Source of the DNA: a virus | Direction: 5' to 3' (one strand) | IMG/VR virus record: IMGVR_UViG_3300010354_000076 | Coordinates: 1 to 64,000 of that record | Length of the DNA: 64,000 nucleotides | Part shown: in pieces, positions 50,901-57,286 of the stretch | How positions within the stretch are numbered: the stretch's first letter is position 1 | Layout of the letters: the number at the start of each line of letters is the position of its first letter | Made by a program: the position numbers and the translations under genes | The notes under the pieces: model-generated | What the model was told of the DNA's origin: nothing | The model's input: the letters and a program-made list of their open reading frames with translations, nothing else | Databases searched by the model: none

Positions 50901-53321
50901 ATTATCATAAACATCTAAAAGAAAATTGTTAGTCAATGACGATGTTACAGTTTCTCTGTTAACCTTTTTTGTAATTGTTTCGTTTTTATATTCTCTAACA
51001 ACTGGCTGGATTGATATTTCATTTGCTTGTTCAACTGTTGTAAAATCGTATTTTTTAGATGTCCAACCGTTTTCAAAAGTAATTCTATCTAAGTCTTCAA
51101 TAATTTTTAAAAAACCAATATCACTGTTTTTTCCCACTTGTGTTTCGCCTTCTTTATAGAAAAAATCAGGATCAGATAGTAAATTAAAATCGAAAACTAT
51201 ATCACCAATATTATTAATATTTCTATACGACAGCGGAAACCCTAATATCGAATCATTTGCTCCTGTTCCTACGGCATAACTAAAAATTTTATTTCCAGAA
51301 AAATTTGAGCCTTGATAAAAACTTAAATCAGAATAGCTATACCCCTCTGCATCAAAAATATCAAACAACGGTGGTTGATTGACTTTAGTTTTTTCTTGAG
51401 CAGGTAGCCAATTAGTACCGTCATACCAATATGTTAACCCTTGATTCTTTGTTCCTCGATTTACACTAACAGTCTCGTATCTAATAGGATCATGATCATT
51501 AGCAGGTGACAGATATATCTGATTCCTTGGTTGTGTATATGTTTCAAATTGATGAATACCGGTACTGGTGCTAGTAATATTAACTTTTTGTGATAGATCA
51601 GCTCTAGCGTATAGTTGTATAGTAAATGTGTCAATTACATTAACATAATAAATTTGTCTATTTAATAATCCGCCAATTAGTGTGTTTCCTTCAGATGTGT
51701 AGACTATTCTAGTTCTTGTAGTTAAGTTATGACGTTCTGTAAAAGTGATTGTGTCATTGTCTGGATTAACTGCTGTTGCTGCGTCAAAAGATAAAGTTTT
51801 AACTGGAGGAGTTACAGTAATAAAATTTACATCATAAATTTTATTTTTAACTGTGATATCTGTATCGCCAGTAAACAATATTCTCATACCGTTGACGAGG
51901 TCAATACCGTCTACATTGTATCCTAAACTTCCCTCAATGGTGCTAAAAACATCTTTAGTAAAAGTATCAATTACATCTACACTTTTTTTAGATCTGTGTC
52001 CGTAATTAAAAAGTTTAATTCCTGAATGAAATTCAATAATTGGACGTTTAGCTCTCCCTGTTTGATCAAGTTCGGTGGTCCTTTTCATTATAGTGGCACT
52101 AAGTTCAATAACATCTTTATGGAACCAGCGATTATATCTTGACCAAGGATTTAAGTCTGGACTACCTCTGTTAATTGTAATGTAGTCTTGATCTACGGGA
52201 AACGTACCAGTTTCACTAAATGGTAATCTATCAAAAGGCACATCGTCAAATAATAAACTAGTGTCTGCCGAATACGAAGATCTAATTTCAAGATCAGTTT
52301 CTGCAATTAGTTTAATAGCAGACCCTACTCCCTCAACATACCAATAACCAGTAGCATATTTTTCAGGTGTAACTTGACCTTTAAATTCTAGTTTCATTCC
52401 ATTGCTTAGTGCGATAGATTTTCCAGGGCCGTTTGGAATTTGATATGTTTTCTTTCCGATAATTTCGTTTTCTACATCAATGGCTGTATTTTCTTCTATG
52501 TCTAATACATGAAAAACGCCACCAGTGTCAACAGCATTTTCACTTACATAGAATAAAACATTTGGGGCATCTTGAGGAACTGTAAAAGTTAACGTTCCTT
52601 TTTCTACAGCTACACTATCAACTTCTTTAGTATATCTGTCTAACGATCCAGCTGTTCTTAACTTTTTAATACTAAAAGGATGTCCTGGGGCATCAATTTC
52701 AAACTTGTAAGTTTGGCCTCTAAATAATTTTACTTTAGGGTTTCTAGTTAAACCATTAGGTGTAAACAAATAAGCAACATTGTCTTCTTCATTAACTCCT
52801 TTAACAGTATAGGTACTAGTAATTTCTAATTGTTGTCCAAAAACTGAGATAGGCTCGGGGCCAAAAGGCATCCAGTAATATTGCTGGTAGTTAACAAATT
52901 TGTCCCAGTCTATATGAGAATTCCAAGCATAGTATTCTTCTTTATTAATTCTAGCATGGTTGCTTGTAATGCCACCATTAGTGTTAATATGATTAATATG
53001 ATCAATATAATCTTTAAAAAAAGTTACATTACCTAAATCATCTTGTATTACTGCACCTGGTTCAAATTGATAATCTTGTCTTATTTTTTCAGCTGCATCA
53101 ATATATACATCTGAAGTCTTAACTGCTTTTGCGGATTTTCTTCCTACAAAACCATTTAATTTTTTTACAGTGCCAGGCTGAATTAATTGATCTAACGTAG
53201 CTTGTAAAAACTTTTTGTTGTTATTTGTTCTAAAATAACGAGGCAAAAGATCAGAACTATTTCTTTTAAAAGACTTATTAGTTGGCAATTTTGGTTCGTC
53301 TTGACTGTTATCGAATGCCAT
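38976..53321 (-). CDS. giant virion-associated protein, 4781 aa
   Basis: A 14.3-kb gene between gp6 and the fibre genes, so probably a very long baseplate-attached or tail protein. In order: a conserved-looking N-terminus (residues 1-190, YYWMPFGPEPI near its end); a cupredoxin-like segment at about 195-275 (LFRGQTYKFEI, GHPFSIKKL, TVPQDAPNVLFYV) without copper ligands; long beta-rich stretches; at about 2350-2640, a set of FG-GAP-like beta-propeller blades (FGSAIALA, FGTDVALS, RFGGSIAISSSG, KFGHKLEF); and, spread over the protein, nine or so modules of the form V-x-V-N-G-x-x-L-x(4)-DY. The last 100 residues end in NFLKNTPTVWPNKQLDKY. It starts in the gp6 stop codon (TAATG). An adhesion or host-contact role is inference; I cannot tie it to a T4 protein. 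Confidence 0.75.
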   Translation of the reverse strand: MAFDNSQDEPKLPTNKSFKRNSSDLLPRYFRTNNNKKFLQATLDQLIQPGTVKKLNGFVGRKSAKAVKTSDVYIDAAEKIRQDYQFEPGAVIQDDLGNVTFFKDYIDHINHINTNGGITSNHARINKEEYYAWNSHIDWDKFVNYQQYYWMPFGPEPISVFGQQLEITSTYTVKGVNEEDNVAYLFTPNGLTRNPKVKLFRGQTYKFEIDAPGHPFSIKKLRTAGSLDRYTKEVDSVAVEKGTLTFTVPQDAPNVLFYVSENAVDTGGVFHVLDIEENTAIDVENEIIGKKTYQIPNGPGKSIALSNGMKLEFKGQVTPEKYATGYWYVEGVGSAIKLIAETDLEIRSSYSADTSLLFDDVPFDRLPFSETGTFPVDQDYITINRGSPDLNPWSRYNRWFHKDVIELSATIMKRTTELDQTGRAKRPIIEFHSGIKLFNYGHRSKKSVDVIDTFTKDVFSTIEGSLGYNVDGIDLVNGMRILFTGDTDITVKNKIYDVNFITVTPPVKTLSFDAATAVNPDNDTITFTERHNLTTRTRIVYTSEGNTLIGGLLNRQIYYVNVIDTFTIQLYARADLSQKVNITSTSTGIHQFETYTQPRNQIYLSPANDHDPIRYETVSVNRGTKNQGLTYWYDGTNWLPAQEKTKVNQPPLFDIFDAEGYSYSDLSFYQGSNFSGNKIFSYAVGTGANDSILGFPLSYRNINNIGDIVFDFNLLSDPDFFYKEGETQVGKNSDIGFLKIIEDLDRITFENGWTSKKYDFTTVEQANEISIQPVVREYKNETITKKVNRETVTSSLTNNFLLDVYDNLPLDIDLIVNVYLNGVRLHPSKYTIVQDINYRKVVLTQDITDLETVVTIETTADWPKNKKGFYKLPINLENNPLNNNIGQFTLGEVINHVDMITRLLPNFTGEYPGNGNLRDLGNISKYGRRFIQHVGPVNLSLYHLGDKSSNLFKGLEKASNDYGTFKRSFVNKLSDLGIDADPLVMVNEALRQMFESRPKATPYYLSDMLGYSAFNRIEHIVLDEDNKTYGMTRPFNLNSLSNKSVLIYHNGIQLLHGRDYVFNEENFFTILRPLQEDDILEVYEYDTTDGCFIPPTPSKLGMYPLYEPEIFIDDTYIANPISFRVPDVVPEVTKIVRIDKYNSVIEDYLIKIFVNGIQKEYDTDYTITEDSESAIIEFDTVLDKNSLIEIYIPDTKIRGHDGSSMFTFDDYRDQCILEFERRIFNNVKVKYDPTIFDIYEHIPGYSRSADYSVDEYNKILSRFFYQWTTNINQDYTKGYPLDLDNSFSFNYRDQFSPDNRPIPAFWRGIYYWMLDTDQPHMRPWECLGFSIKPLWWEDTYGPAPYTRDNLVMWDDIRTGTIREPGQPVYINPRFAKEILIQGAPVDEYGSLLSPLQAGYALGTLPLTEGYYQFGDCSPVEYAWRQSSFYPFAILQTILLMRPNDTIGRCIDRSRIIKNKVGQLVYKDTYKRLRLEDIKVPSVAEDEVEDRIYTAGLINYVVDYLTSKNTDRIKKYKNDLKKLTNKMTNRLGGYTNKEKYKILLDSKTPTSTGGVFVPEENYIVALNTSSAIKKVVYSGIIVTKYPDGFEIRGYDFDNPFFTVYPGRTVDRVFKVGGISESFVEWESSKLYVMGKVVRYNNVYYRTKITHTSDSDFDEDKFVRLAELPILGGREILIKSNFKKSDAYTLAYGVKLSTVQDVVDVILGYGAYLEEQGFVFDDFNNALGVITNWETSAKEFAFWSTQGWNEGSAISLSPASDKIIYKGSMVIVESLLDSFYGYNVYRVDGQKLDPEFIQVYRNENDFIIQPENTPYGIYGLTLYLVQKEHVVVIDNQTLFNDTIYDLEAGFHQERIKVVGYTSSNWNGGFEVRGFVYDQAKIQLWEPWIDYNLGDIVKHKEFYYAAKSKLIGVETFNSNDWVLLEDKPTSQLLPNWDYKVEQFTDFYDLDTDNLDAGQQKIAQHLIGYQKRQYLENIIQNDVSQYKFYQGMIIEKGTQNVLNKLFDVLSAADQESLTFDEEWAIRVGEYGAVDTYDEIELVLNEDEFKIEPQPLELVNSINVNANDFVYRQLPSDIYVKPKNNSLNVWPINESEQYLRSAGYVRADDVKFILDSSASITNLNIAEFKLGDYVWCGFEGRSWNVYRFSKSTYKIINAEYANPTKTVTLTLNKTTDISVGDIIGITGSEKLGGFAKITSVTENQIKFIKDVQAWQSFTDALTISLFEFTSQRSPTIDNANQYIPSLLKNNELLWTDKNENNKFAVYINNPAYRSSRIKTLEETRDHGEIATVSRLSNVATITTVFNHGLSPYDKVIISNCSNASFNTASVTVTITGPKTFTFNNSGPDVSTVAAIGIVQADINFGKAVAITGNGNVTAIADDLRVHIYKKATDSISWSLTDRIDEIATGLKFSRDGRWLALAHPEYNNDTGRIQMYLSLSSGEYNNEEIIESNIPTLGEKFGSAIALAKAPNAYILAVGVQNKVYIFQAIENVWSLESTISNAAAGFGTDVALSNDGQFLVVSAPDVNTISGEVYVYKYNGTNYSYLQTLSRNEPSDSERFGGSIAISSSGSYLAVGSPLMDLPRTQDAGQVFIYKFNGTNFGINPIQTISSPKREKVEKFGHKLEFMNDDSSLVVFALNGDIYQKATFDTYSQTIPNYPIIDYVGNPSTSNYVNDPQSPLKDQSTSFDSDSLSIVDIILDRGRVDVFDRFNENYIYGESLENVSTFKSGYGNQLAVGNNCVLVSAENEEDGVVINAGIVYSYVKPVNRRSWNILYEQVEKPNVKEIKKAYLYNRKTNSIVSYLDVVDPTQGKIPGVADQEIKFKTYFDPAIYSKGTSTVIVDDGSNWTKAQVGMLWWDLTTARFVESQAGDASYRARNWNSLFPFASIDVYEWVESTLLPSQWNKLADTEKGIAQGVSGQTRYGDDVYSINKQYDNISKTFKETYYYWVKNKTVLPRVEGRFISAFDVAQLISNPELYGYSCLAFTGANSLSFINCKKYLESSDVVLSVQFWTSTKKETNYHSQWKLLSSNRNTVIPEAIETKWFQSLIGKDANGSQVPDLRLPLKQRYGIEFRPLQSMFVNRIEALKQFIERVNSVLKGKLIVDDYDISDLNSFDPLPTNVTGLWDVQIDTDQELRFVSTTGILKPSMIPLIEKGRIKRIDILNPGQGFGKNRVYQVDINNDPILWYGPDINVTGAGRGAEIKTLIDQTGKIVDTIIINAGEGYKQDSTILTIRNYSVLVTSDTSNNNVWSIYTLDYETKLWSRIQSQSYDVRKFWKYIDWYSTYIDADTNIETQYNQFTKIDYLVENTNELLTTDIPINSIIKVKNVGSGGWMLVKKIKNAPLYTEDNYAVIGRENGTIKFLETLYVFSSNALGYDGPLFDSNSFDGSPDNELRIILNTIKNKIFTDELYVDYLNLFFAGVRYALHEQIFVDWAFKTSFIKSQHNVGELKQKVTYNNDNLQFFEDYIKEVKPYRTKIREFVSNYSSLEPSRSFVTDFDLIPIVNENFQIQNKNFEIDDSGNIFTNFGSINDASFADKYVAQRLGFKLLAIKIVDQGSGYVTAPVVTLENSRLTNQHEESDEIKLKAYIAKGKVNRIEIIGDGGPNWFKAPRVIFEGGLSPTGVAAKAVAIIGDPLLKSTLVKVKFDRVSGTYEITQLTENESFSGDIVSGSRTQFPLRWSPDINYGTSYVTVNGIPMLRSEYQLTTVTSTTKGFTSYSGLLTFREAPIKGSTITIEYNKNFDHLHAVDRINFFYNPTSGQIGKDPAQLMTGIDFGGVNITGVDFGVTYGWNAKGWGSEGWDNFNESFIDFVTYYNGTDYSFKLPYVPKVNQQINIYVSRYIPRAATYAALPPTSSVGDVRKTLDDGHVWEYNGVRWVDQGVYVGDYWEAVRIDDPNYQTINQTNESALMTTYVGDGEVDILTLPLTANLQQVEYPLASGNYYADRVIFRKLDSDGSYPLEQDSYDTQLSGGSFNGTTLLSATGLAPDDIILDGEEFISPANSGPEEFVPGHVLDTFAIKVYHRPSGGCPNIVFKNHIANGSDTDFLIGQYFPNERSVIVKVDNQIKTILADYSIDYQNNNIKFVLPPQQGSRVDILSMSFNSSNVLDIDNFVGNGETLEFITKAAWLPTLTATVLVNGMVPEYSLFSTDEEYTEELDQTWRSRVGIRFVEPPAVGAIITYIIDAGNLEQNASIVKSEEITYQTGIDSYELTNKVGESIPYDQNVLVKTGQTILRPPSANYFTMRDNQKIFTLRDYKYDLYSIDVSEIKVFVNHELLSYGADYHVNLKFDEVTYSIDSETVTLDNFGTGYTLGDTLDVAGGDIGVYGSPAKFEVTQINPVTGAIQLLDLISTGLYITPPSSPMGFTGGTGTGGTINASFITNEDPANITVTIDDARYIDNATIAIVVNTDADYLITSENGIKFLNTYPNGTKFEIISFYNHNVLGIERTVDDLIFNTSITAGTVEYHELSNKLGGTFTLRNTVTNSNFVWVIKNGELLVANIDYYLESDLITLKLKDYLYENDIVQIIAFTNTVVHDSFGYMQFKDMLNRTHYKRLNAAKATVLVTDLHQNDKDINVKDASVLDTPDPSRNTPGIIEINGERIEYFVKIGNTLSQLRRGTLGTGLPKYHAAESVVQGIGRSETIPYNDVQTVTSRTIITGDNGKVQLDFIPRVNEIEVFLGGRRLKKSEYSLYFNDVYPYSPEGDELQLPEFELDPSNTYGIQLNVLELEEKGWFRPGAKLVVVRKQGKLWNDLGKRLAKSDNLIANFLKNTPTVWPNKQLDKY

Positions 53322-56300
53322 TAGTTACTCCCTGCACTGGTTATGGATTGTTGATTTACTAAACGTTGCTTACTTTCAACTGCTCCGGCACTTTGAATTT
53401 TTGAAGCTGTTATTGCTGATATAATTTCTATATCTTCTATGGATGCACCGTTAATGAACAATTGATCTTTTTCACTTCTAATTTCAAACAAGCTACCAAA
53501 AGATAAATCGCCTTGTTTAGGAACAATAATAAAATTAACAATGTTCGGTGCTAGTCTATTCATCACATAAGTTGACAATTCACTAAAATAGAAATTATCT
53601 CCAAATTCCCAATTTTCTAAAGCAAAAAACTCGGCTATTGCTGTTAAAACTCTAGATTTAACATCATTGTCGCTGATTACTACTTCATCATTTTTAACTA
53701 CTTTAAATACAGCTCGAACATCTGCCGAAGCCTTATTACCAAATAAAACTTTATACTTCACAGGATGATATATAACTTCATCACTAATTGCTTTAATCTT
53801 ATTAAGATCTGGACTTAATAAGTTATACAAACTATCGCTGCTCGGTGGAAGAGGCTCATTAGTTCTTCCGCCAGATACCCATTGTCTATATTGGGTGTCG
53901 TATTCTCTCGTAAGAATATAGACATCAATTAAATTAGTAATACCAGGATCAATTCTTGCTTCGTAATCAGCATTATGAATATATTGAAATTTTAAATTAT
54001 CTCTACCATTATAGACTTTGTAATCTAAACTAACATCATAAGACAATCCAATGTTATATTGATACAGTAAGCCATCGTCGATAGAATAAAAATAATTACC
54101 AGCTACTTTTTTAGCACTAGGCACTAACGATTCATTTTGAGCAATATAGACTAAATTATCATTTTTAATATATCTATAATCTTCTAAACCTTGATTGATT
54201 GAATATTTTTCTAAAATAATATAACTGTCATTGGCTACTATTTCATCAAACAAGTTTGGATCGTCAACAACACCGTCGTCGTCTATATCACTAAAAGTAA
54301 TTTCAATCTTTTTAGAATCAACATATCCATCTATGCCTTTATATTCTTCAAGAATTTCCCAATTTCTGTCAAAGGTAAATGGAGTAGTATTACCGGGTAT
54401 AGACGGATCAATATTAATACTCAATATTTTTATTTGATCTTTGACCACAGTATTATTTCTTGTATCATAAATTTTATCACTTGAATCAAAAAAGAATCTA
54501 ATTTGTTTATCGCTTTCGAAGATATATCTAGAAAGACGAGAAGTAACTGTATAATTTTCTGTGTCAGTGGTAAACAATAATAACCAACTACGATCAACTT
54601 TTTGATTTGTTATATCCCCTTGCCTACCTAAACTAAAAGCGCCATTAACATTTAAGTTACTTTCTAAAATAATCTTCCATGATCTAGTACTTGTATCATA
54701 TCTTAAACCAAACGGTTTATTATCAAAAATTAAATCAACCATCGATGACACTGTGTCAGTAGATAATGAAGTTTTCCACGCAGGAATTATTTCAGACAAT
54801 GTAGGTTGTAAAGTAGAAGTGCTTGGAACGATATCATTTAAAAGAACTGTGCCTGTTACACCGTCTGGCAATAGACCTGTTCCATTATTAGTTCCGTCTC
54901 CGTACACATTTACAACTTTACACCAAATAAAATTTGAAGAACCTGCTGGTAGAGGATTAGTACTTAAAGTAATTGCATTATTATTGTTTTTATCGAAATG
55001 ATATCCTGTAGGCGCTGTAAATTTTACCAGCGCTCCAACTGTAAAAAATCTTAAAAGACTAGAAGTGTATGTTCCTAACTTTTGAACAGTTAAAATGTTT
55101 GTGTCTTTGAGATATCCAGAACTTTGATTAGTATCTGTTGTTTGATTAAACCATTTAATACCTGGCAAGGTAAGTTCAATATTTTCTCTATTAAAGTTAT
55201 CATAGTAAAAATGTTTTAAATTTAATTTTTTTAAAACATCAGTGACTTGATTATAGATCACAGCTTCAATGTCTGTTCTTGTTGAATAGTTAAATTTAAA
55301 ACTGTCAGTGTATTCTTGTTTATAAACAATACCGTCATCGGCAAATAGATTTGTCTTACTATACTTTCCTGTTGGATCTACTAAATCAAAAAATCTGCTA
55401 ATACCGCTAGCACTTCTATTAACTGCTTTAATTTTTGCTATTTCTTGATTTACACTTAAAGGACTAATATTATAATCCTCTGCGGTAATCATTCTGTTTT
55501 GAGTATAGTAAGTAGCAGGAGCTCTTGCTTTAATAGAATCGTTTGATTCAGTAGGTGAACTATTACTAACACTAGATTGTAAACTTAGAGTAATCGTTAA
55601 AGTTTCGGCCTGACCGGTACTGCTAATATAAGGAATATCAATTGTAACGTTTTTAATATCTCTAGGATTTATTGTATAATTAAGTCCATTACTAACTCTA
55701 TAATATACTCTAAAATTTCCTAACGGTAAATTTCCAAAAACACCATCGCTAAAAATTAAACTGACTCTATCTTCTGCTCGGGTAACAACACCGTATATAT
55801 TTCTTATGCTTTTGTTAAGGCTGTTATAGATAATATTATTACCTTCGAAACTTGGTACTTGTGCCCAGTATTCTGATTCTAGTCCGTTTTGATCTAATCT
55901 ATATAACCATATATCAGAATTGTTAATGTTTACAGCATCCACATCAACTGTTTCATCTGTAGCAGGTTGTGAAATATTAAATGTTCCTTGATTTAATAGA
56001 CCTTCTTTAAACATTAAAAAGAATCCAGTATTAGAACTGTTATTGCCTTTACCGTCGTCTCTATAAACAAAACTCAATCTATTAGCAATACTAGGCGGCT
56101 CTTCATAAATTTCAGATTTGCCGCTAAATGATGTGCTTACAACTTCAAAGTTCATTTGTCTACCGTCAACTGTTTTATTAAAACTATAGATCGGAACATC
56201 ATTATTGATCGCTTGGAATCTATACTGTTCGGTAGGAATTCCGTAAATGTTATCCTTTGCATCAGGATTTCCAAATTGCCTTCCGGAAGGCAGTGCTGAA

Positions 56301-56782
56301 TTTAAAACTTTTATAAACTGGTCATACCAATTTAAATTAGCAGGATCATTCCAAATAACAGTTTGTCCGCTAAGATTTCTGCCGTTGCTATCATAAACAT
56401 TTTGAGTAGTTTGAATTGCTGCAAATTTTAACAATCCGCTGGCAGCTATGTTTCTTTTAGCTTTATAACTTAAAAGCCTAGATAATCTTAAAACGCTTTC
56501 TCTGCGTTCTGCTAATTCTAAAAAATTCTCACGAGCATTTAAATCAGCTCTAAAACTGATATTTTGTCCTAAGAACGCTATAAGATCAATTAACGCTAGA
56601 TACTCAGAACTTTCAATATAGTCATTAAAATCTTCTGGATAATTTTCTCTGATGTAAGAAATCATAACACGACGAAGATTTTCAAAATCATAACTTTGAA
56701 AGTCGGCGTTACGAAAACTTTGATAAATTCGTTTCCAGTCTTCGGCTACTAATAATCTATTTTGACGGTCTGTTGCTGACAT
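53321..56782 (-). CDS. gp6: baseplate wedge protein gp6, enlarged
   Basis: gp6 forms the dimeric ring of wedges of the T4 baseplate. The N-terminus (AEDWKRIYQSFRNADFQSYD, ENYPEDFNDYIESSEYLALIDLIAFLGQ, RADLNARENFLELAERRESV) and the C-terminal part (SDNDVKSRVLTAIAEFF, NWEFGDNFYFSELSTYV) match the T4 gp6 / baseplate J-type pattern. At 1153 residues it is much longer than T4 gp6 (660). The extra length is in the middle, rich in beta-strands. It has the ribosome binding site AGGAAG (56788-56793) and a candidate late promoter, AATAAATA, 21 nt upstream. It is translationally coupled to the giant gene downstream. Confidence 0.85.
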   Translation of the reverse strand: MSATDRQNRLLVAEDWKRIYQSFRNADFQSYDFENLRRVMISYIRENYPEDFNDYIESSEYLALIDLIAFLGQNISFRADLNARENFLELAERRESVLRLSRLLSYKAKRNIAASGLLKFAAIQTTQNVYDSNGRNLSGQTVIWNDPANLNWYDQFIKVLNSALPSGRQFGNPDAKDNIYGIPTEQYRFQAINNDVPIYSFNKTVDGRQMNFEVVSTSFSGKSEIYEEPPSIANRLSFVYRDDGKGNNSSNTGFFLMFKEGLLNQGTFNISQPATDETVDVDAVNINNSDIWLYRLDQNGLESEYWAQVPSFEGNNIIYNSLNKSIRNIYGVVTRAEDRVSLIFSDGVFGNLPLGNFRVYYRVSNGLNYTINPRDIKNVTIDIPYISSTGQAETLTITLSLQSSVSNSSPTESNDSIKARAPATYYTQNRMITAEDYNISPLSVNQEIAKIKAVNRSASGISRFFDLVDPTGKYSKTNLFADDGIVYKQEYTDSFKFNYSTRTDIEAVIYNQVTDVLKKLNLKHFYYDNFNRENIELTLPGIKWFNQTTDTNQSSGYLKDTNILTVQKLGTYTSSLLRFFTVGALVKFTAPTGYHFDKNNNNAITLSTNPLPAGSSNFIWCKVVNVYGDGTNNGTGLLPDGVTGTVLLNDIVPSTSTLQPTLSEIIPAWKTSLSTDTVSSMVDLIFDNKPFGLRYDTSTRSWKIILESNLNVNGAFSLGRQGDITNQKVDRSWLLLFTTDTENYTVTSRLSRYIFESDKQIRFFFDSSDKIYDTRNNTVVKDQIKILSINIDPSIPGNTTPFTFDRNWEILEEYKGIDGYVDSKKIEITFSDIDDDGVVDDPNLFDEIVANDSYIILEKYSINQGLEDYRYIKNDNLVYIAQNESLVPSAKKVAGNYFYSIDDGLLYQYNIGLSYDVSLDYKVYNGRDNLKFQYIHNADYEARIDPGITNLIDVYILTREYDTQYRQWVSGGRTNEPLPPSSDSLYNLLSPDLNKIKAISDEVIYHPVKYKVLFGNKASADVRAVFKVVKNDEVVISDNDVKSRVLTAIAEFFALENWEFGDNFYFSELSTYVMNRLAPNIVNFIIVPKQGDLSFGSLFEIRSEKDQLFINGASIEDIEIISAITASKIQSAGAVESKQRLVNQQSITSAGSN

Positions 56783-56803
56783 ATCTGCTTCCTATTATAC
56801 AGA

Positions 56804-56811
56804 TATTTATT
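56804..56811 (-). promoter_or_regulatory. late-promoter-like AATAAATA upstream of gp6
   Basis: The minus strand reads AATAAATA (7 of 8 with TATAAATA), 21 nt before the gp6 start, in the 53-nt gap between gp25 and gp6. The position leaves room for a leader carrying the AGGAAG ribosome binding site. It is one of the better late-promoter candidates in the window. Confidence 0.6.
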
Positions 56812-56835
56812 GAAATTTATTAAGTGGGTAGTTTA

Positions 56836-57276
56836 TTAACCTAGTAGGCCGTTAGCTTGATCGAACCTAAAAGTTAATGCTTCTTGAATATTGTAGGGCA
56901 AATATGTTAATTCGCATTCAATTTGTATTCCGCTTTCGTAAGTAGTTACTGTTACATTATTAGCTATTACACGCGGATCATAGTTTACAATATCTTCAAC
57001 ATTTTTAATAATAACACTTTTTAAATCTTCTGTTAAAGGCTCAAACAAAACATCCCAAATTATAGTGCCAAACGTTGGATCACTTAATTTTTCACCTTGT
57101 CTTATGTGAAAATGATTTAGTAAATCCTGTTTAATTAAATTAAAATCATACAGGCCAACATTTTTAGATCCAGAAATAGTGCTAAAACCTTTGTATGTTT
57201 TAGCTCCGGGTACATTGCTTCTACCTGCTGGGCCCGGTACAACAATTTTATCATATAATCTTTGGCTTGCTGTCAT
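56836..57276 (-). CDS. gp25: baseplate wedge protein gp25
   Basis: A 146-residue gp25/GPW-like protein, the sheath-initiation component of contractile tails (132 residues in T4). It shows the family's LLNHFHIRQGEKLSDPTFGT region, then WDVLFEPLTEDL and a YDPRV element that corresponds to the conserved E-P-R core motif. It sits between gp5 and gp6. AATAAATA at 57284-57291 lies only 7 nt before the start, too close for a promoter with a leader, so I do not list it as one. Confidence 0.9.
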   Translation of the reverse strand: MTASQRLYDKIVVPGPAGRSNVPGAKTYKGFSTISGSKNVGLYDFNLIKQDLLNHFHIRQGEKLSDPTFGTIIWDVLFEPLTEDLKSVIIKNVEDIVNYDPRVIANNVTVTTYESGIQIECELTYLPYNIQEALTFRFDQANGLLG

Positions 57277-57286
57277 AGTTTAATAT

